Assembly (NCBI GenBank): GCA_900550035.1
Contig: URQS01000038.1
Span: forward strand, 1-32,113
Source: an uncultured Prevotella sp.
GTDB taxonomy: Bacteria > Bacteroidota > Bacteroidia > Bacteroidales > Bacteroidaceae
DNA length: 32,113 nucleotides
Reading direction: 5' to 3'
The notes below the pieces were generated by a model. It made no database searches, was not told the DNA's origin, and saw only the letters and a program-made list of their open reading frames with translations. Both the position numbers and the translations under genes were made by a program. Positions 29,536 through 32,113 of this stretch are shown here, piece by piece (position 1 is the first letter of the stretch; each line of letters starts with the position of its first letter).

Positions 29536-31743
29536 ATGAATGTTATTAAAAACAGGAAAATCCTATCATCTATTCAGCATGACTCCATGCAATGCGGCGT
29601 AGCCTGCATTCAGATGGTTTGCGATTATTATGGGAAAAACTATCCATTAGACTATCTTGACCAATTATGCTCTGCAACTAATGAAGGTGTATCACTATTG
29701 GGCATGGATGTTACAGCTAATCAACTCGGGATCAAGACGGTTAGCAAGGAACTCTCTGCGGAAGAGTTAATAAGTGCAAACATGCCTTGCATTCTACACT
29801 GGAACCAAAATCACTTCGTGGTATTGTACAGGGCCTCGAAGAACGGGCAGAAATTTTACGTGGCTGATCCAGGCAAGGGTAAGATTAAATATAGCAGGCA
29901 AGAATTTGAACAGCACTGGATCAGCACACAGTCTGACGGAGAAGGAAAGGGTATCGCCATGTTCCTAGAGCCCACCCAAGACTTCTACAACAGGCATGAT
30001 GACAGGACAGAGGAGAAAAGATCGTTCAGGTTCCTCTGGGGGTACGTGATGGAGTACCGCAAGTATTTCTTCCAAATATTCCTTGGTCTTCTGCTGGGCT
30101 GTGGGTTGCAGCTCATCATACCGTTCCTCACGCAGGGCATCGTCGACCTTGGCATCAAGCACAAGGACATCGGCTTGATATGGATGATCCTGCTTGGCGA
30201 ACTGATGATCGTCACGGGACGGACGGCAACCGACTTCATCCGCCGATGGCTGTTGCTGCATATCTCTATGCGCATCAACCTGTCGCTTGTGAGCGACTTC
30301 TTCATCAAGCTACTTAAGTTGCCTATGTCGTTCTTCGATACGAAACTGATGGGTGACCTTTTGCAGCGCATCAATGACCACTCCCGTGTGCAGTCGTTCC
30401 TGACCAACCAGGTTCTCAGCGTGATGTTCACCATGCTGAGCTTTGTGGTATTCGGTGTGGTGCTCTTTATCTATAACAGGCTCATCTTCATTGTGTTCCT
30501 CCTTGGCAGCATCCTTTATGGCCTATGGATTGCTCATTTCCTCGGACGGCGGAAGGTGCTGGACTACGAACTGTTTGAGCAGCAAGCCATCAACCAGAGC
30601 AAGACTTATCAGTTCATCACCTCGATGCAGGAAATCAAGCTGCAGGACTGTGAGCAACGTAGGCGGTGGGAATGGGAAGATACGCAGGCCGACCTCTTCA
30701 ATGTGCAGATGAAATCGCTGAAACTGCAACAGACGCAAGAGGCAGGCTCTATCTTCATCAACGAACTGAAGAATATTCTTATCACGGTGCTTGCCGCCAC
30801 AACGGTCATTAACGGGCAGATAACGCTCGGTGCCATGCTTGCCATACAATATATCGTTGGTCAGCTCAACTCGCCCGTGGAACAACTGATGAGTTTCATC
30901 TACTCCTTGCAAGACGTGAAGATTTCGCTAGAGCGCATCAATGAGATACACCAGTCAAATAACGAAGAAAGCCGCGACAACCAATTGACAGCATTTAATG
31001 GAAAGAAAGAAATATCAATTGAAAATATCGACTTCAAGTATGACCCTCACTCATTGAAGAAAACGTTGGAAAGCATCTCATTCGACATTCCCGAAGGCAA
31101 GGTAACGGCGATAGTCGGTGCAAGCGGCAGTGGGAAGACGACGCTAATCAAGCTGATGCTCGGATATTATAAGGTGATAAGTGGTTCGATAGACATAGTG
31201 GGAAGGAACATCAACGGCTACAACCTGAAATGGTGGCGCCGGCATTGCGGCGTCGTAATGCAGGATGGCGTAATCTTCTCTGAGTCTATCGCCCAGAATA
31301 TTGCCGTGAGCGATGGAGAAATTGATGTTGACAAGTTGGAAAAGGCTGCTCGCATAGCCTGCATCCACGACTATGTGATGTCGCTACCGCTGAAGTACAA
31401 TACAAAGATTGGGCGCGACGGTGTGGGACTGAGCCAGGGGCAGAAGCAGCGCATCCTCATCGCCCGAGCCGTATACAAGGATCCCGACTTCATCTTCCTC
31501 GACGAGGCGACGAACTCCCTTGATGCCAAGAATGAACGTGAGATCGTGGAGAATCTCGACAGGTTCTACACTGGGCGCACCGTTGTCATCGTTGCCCACA
31601 GGTTAAGCACAGTAAAAAACGCCGACCAGATTGTTGTCATCGATAATGGGCACATCGTGGAGAAGGGCAACCATGCCACTCTCATCGCCAAGAAGGGCGC
31701 ATATTATGAACTCGTAAAAAACCAATTGGAATTAGGCAACTGA
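29536..31743 (+). CDS. Peptidase-containing ABC exporter (PCAT, C39 family)
   Basis: The 735 residues form a full PCAT. The C39 cysteine peptidase (about 1-130) has Q14, C20 (QHDSMQCG), H93 (QNHFVVLY) and D111 (VADPGKG), all catalytic residues present. The transmembrane domain spans about 165-440. The nucleotide-binding domain has Walker A GASGSGKTT near 528, signature LSQGQKQR near 631, Walker B FIFLDEA near 653, and the H-loop in VAHRLS. PCATs cleave substrates after a Gly-Gly leader and export the mature peptide; the 51-aa precursor at 25914 is the natural candidate. It is followed after one base by a truncated HlyD-type start, as expected for an exporter with its fusion protein. Confidence 0.95.
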   Translation: MNVIKNRKILSSIQHDSMQCGVACIQMVCDYYGKNYPLDYLDQLCSATNEGVSLLGMDVTANQLGIKTVSKELSAEELISANMPCILHWNQNHFVVLYRASKNGQKFYVADPGKGKIKYSRQEFEQHWISTQSDGEGKGIAMFLEPTQDFYNRHDDRTEEKRSFRFLWGYVMEYRKYFFQIFLGLLLGCGLQLIIPFLTQGIVDLGIKHKDIGLIWMILLGELMIVTGRTATDFIRRWLLLHISMRINLSLVSDFFIKLLKLPMSFFDTKLMGDLLQRINDHSRVQSFLTNQVLSVMFTMLSFVVFGVVLFIYNRLIFIVFLLGSILYGLWIAHFLGRRKVLDYELFEQQAINQSKTYQFITSMQEIKLQDCEQRRRWEWEDTQADLFNVQMKSLKLQQTQEAGSIFINELKNILITVLAATTVINGQITLGAMLAIQYIVGQLNSPVEQLMSFIYSLQDVKISLERINEIHQSNNEESRDNQLTAFNGKKEISIENIDFKYDPHSLKKTLESISFDIPEGKVTAIVGASGSGKTTLIKLMLGYYKVISGSIDIVGRNINGYNLKWWRRHCGVVMQDGVIFSESIAQNIAVSDGEIDVDKLEKAARIACIHDYVMSLPLKYNTKIGRDGVGLSQGQKQRILIARAVYKDPDFIFLDEATNSLDAKNEREIVENLDRFYTGRTVVIVAHRLSTVKNADQIVVIDNGHIVEKGNHATLIAKKGAYYELVKNQLELGN

Positions 31744-31744
31744 C

Positions 31745-31948
31745 ATGAAAACAAAAGATACTAACAGCAAAATAGAGCTTCGTTCGGAGAAAGTGCGCAA
31801 CATCATCGGAGAGATACCGCCAGCGCTCGTACGGTGGGGCATCGCCATTATTGTGGTGATCTTCGCCATCTTGCTCTCCGTTGTCCTTTGTGTGAAATAC
31901 CCATACGGCAACGGCGAGACAATATTCCAGCACATCTTTATCTTATAA
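31745..31948 (+). CDS. HlyD-type membrane fusion protein N-terminus, truncated
   Basis: The 67 residues contain IELRSEKVRNIIGEIPPALV, then one membrane helix (IAIIVVIFAILLSVVLCV) and KYP, the standard beginning of Bacteroidetes HlyD-family fusion proteins, which are normally about 400 aa. The rest (YGNGETIFQHIFIL, then stop) does not look like the usual biotinyl-lipoyl and beta-barrel domains. It begins one base after the exporter stop. Either the gene was cut by rearrangement, or this is a short stand-alone membrane partner. Without a full fusion protein here, transport across the outer membrane would need a partner encoded elsewhere. Confidence 0.7.
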   Translation: MKTKDTNSKIELRSEKVRNIIGEIPPALVRWGIAIIVVIFAILLSVVLCVKYPYGNGETIFQHIFIL

Positions 31949-32065
31949 GTCGCACAAAGCGACGTTCTGAAATTACAAGAAAGTCCACAAGATTTCAATT
32001 GAAATTTCAACCGAAATCGGCTAAATATTGTATTTTGGAGCAAGCTCCAAACCGTATAAAAATCG

Positions 32066-32106
32066 AGTAGGAGGTAAATACTAATCATAGGTGTTTATCT
32101 CCTACT
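32066..32106 (+). terminator. Hairpin at the end of the peptide-export operon
   Basis: AGTAGGAGGTAAATA (32066-32080) pairs with TGTTTATCTCCTACT (32092-32106), with G-U-type mismatches and an 11-nt loop. Only a short T run follows before the window ends, so efficiency cannot be judged. Confidence 0.55.
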
Positions 32107-32113
32107 TTCGTAT

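Overview
The window looks like a chromosomal segment of a Bacteroidales bacterium, most likely Prevotellaceae or a close relative. The signs are repeated promoters of the Bacteroidetes type (-33 TTTG, about 20 bp, -7 TAnnTTTG), AT-rich leaders without clear Shine-Dalgarno sites, a Bacteroidetes-only protein repertoire (carboxypeptidase-regulatory/TonB-like outer-membrane proteins, GLPGLI, DUF3244, a TPR-membrane-HTH regulator, DPP-IV), and Bacteroidetes-style interspersed intergenic repeats. The genus call is inference. No tRNA, rRNA or CRISPR array was recognised.

Positions 1-21.8 kb are mostly core genome. From the left, on the minus strand: the 5' part of an outer-membrane beta-barrel protein; an operon of a DXS-like thiamine enzyme, a methyltransferase and an SDR; and a secreted DPP-IV peptidase. 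Plus-strand genes follow: a TIGR01212 radical SAM protein, glnS, a TPR protein and a DedA membrane protein, ending at a strong bidirectional terminator. The minus strand resumes with a FlaA1/CapD-type sugar-nucleotide dehydratase, a YeiH transporter, a PurF homologue lacking the N-terminal catalytic Cys, a GH130 phosphorylase with an MFS sugar transporter, and an unknown protein coupled to a flavin reductase. A small outer-membrane beta-barrel protein (+) closes this part.

Positions 21.8-22.9 kb are a scar: four 22-bp tandem units, several hairpins, and a 707-bp internally deleted IS66-type element with perfect 18-bp terminal inverted repeats.

Positions 22.9-32.1 kb hold the most interesting locus, a plus-strand peptide-secretion island. 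A TPR lipoprotein/membrane/HTH regulator is split by one in-frame TGA. A conserved operator-like decamer, AAATAGACAC, lies exactly 40 bp upstream of the -7 box both of the regulator and of the operon it precedes. The operon encodes a DUF3244 exported protein, a stand-alone DsbA/thioredoxin-like CxxC protein, a previously easy-to-miss 51-aa peptide with a textbook double-glycine leader (25914-26069), a GLPGLI protein, a TonB-receptor-like outer-membrane protein, a C39-peptidase ABC exporter (PCAT), and a truncated HlyD-type N-terminus. The proposed logic is that the regulator senses an envelope signal and activates the operon, the PCAT cleaves after Gly-Gly and exports the acidic three-Cys peptide, and the outer-membrane GLPGLI/receptor pair handles its passage or perception. 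The pathway is inferred from context; the leader, operators and catalytic residues are read directly.
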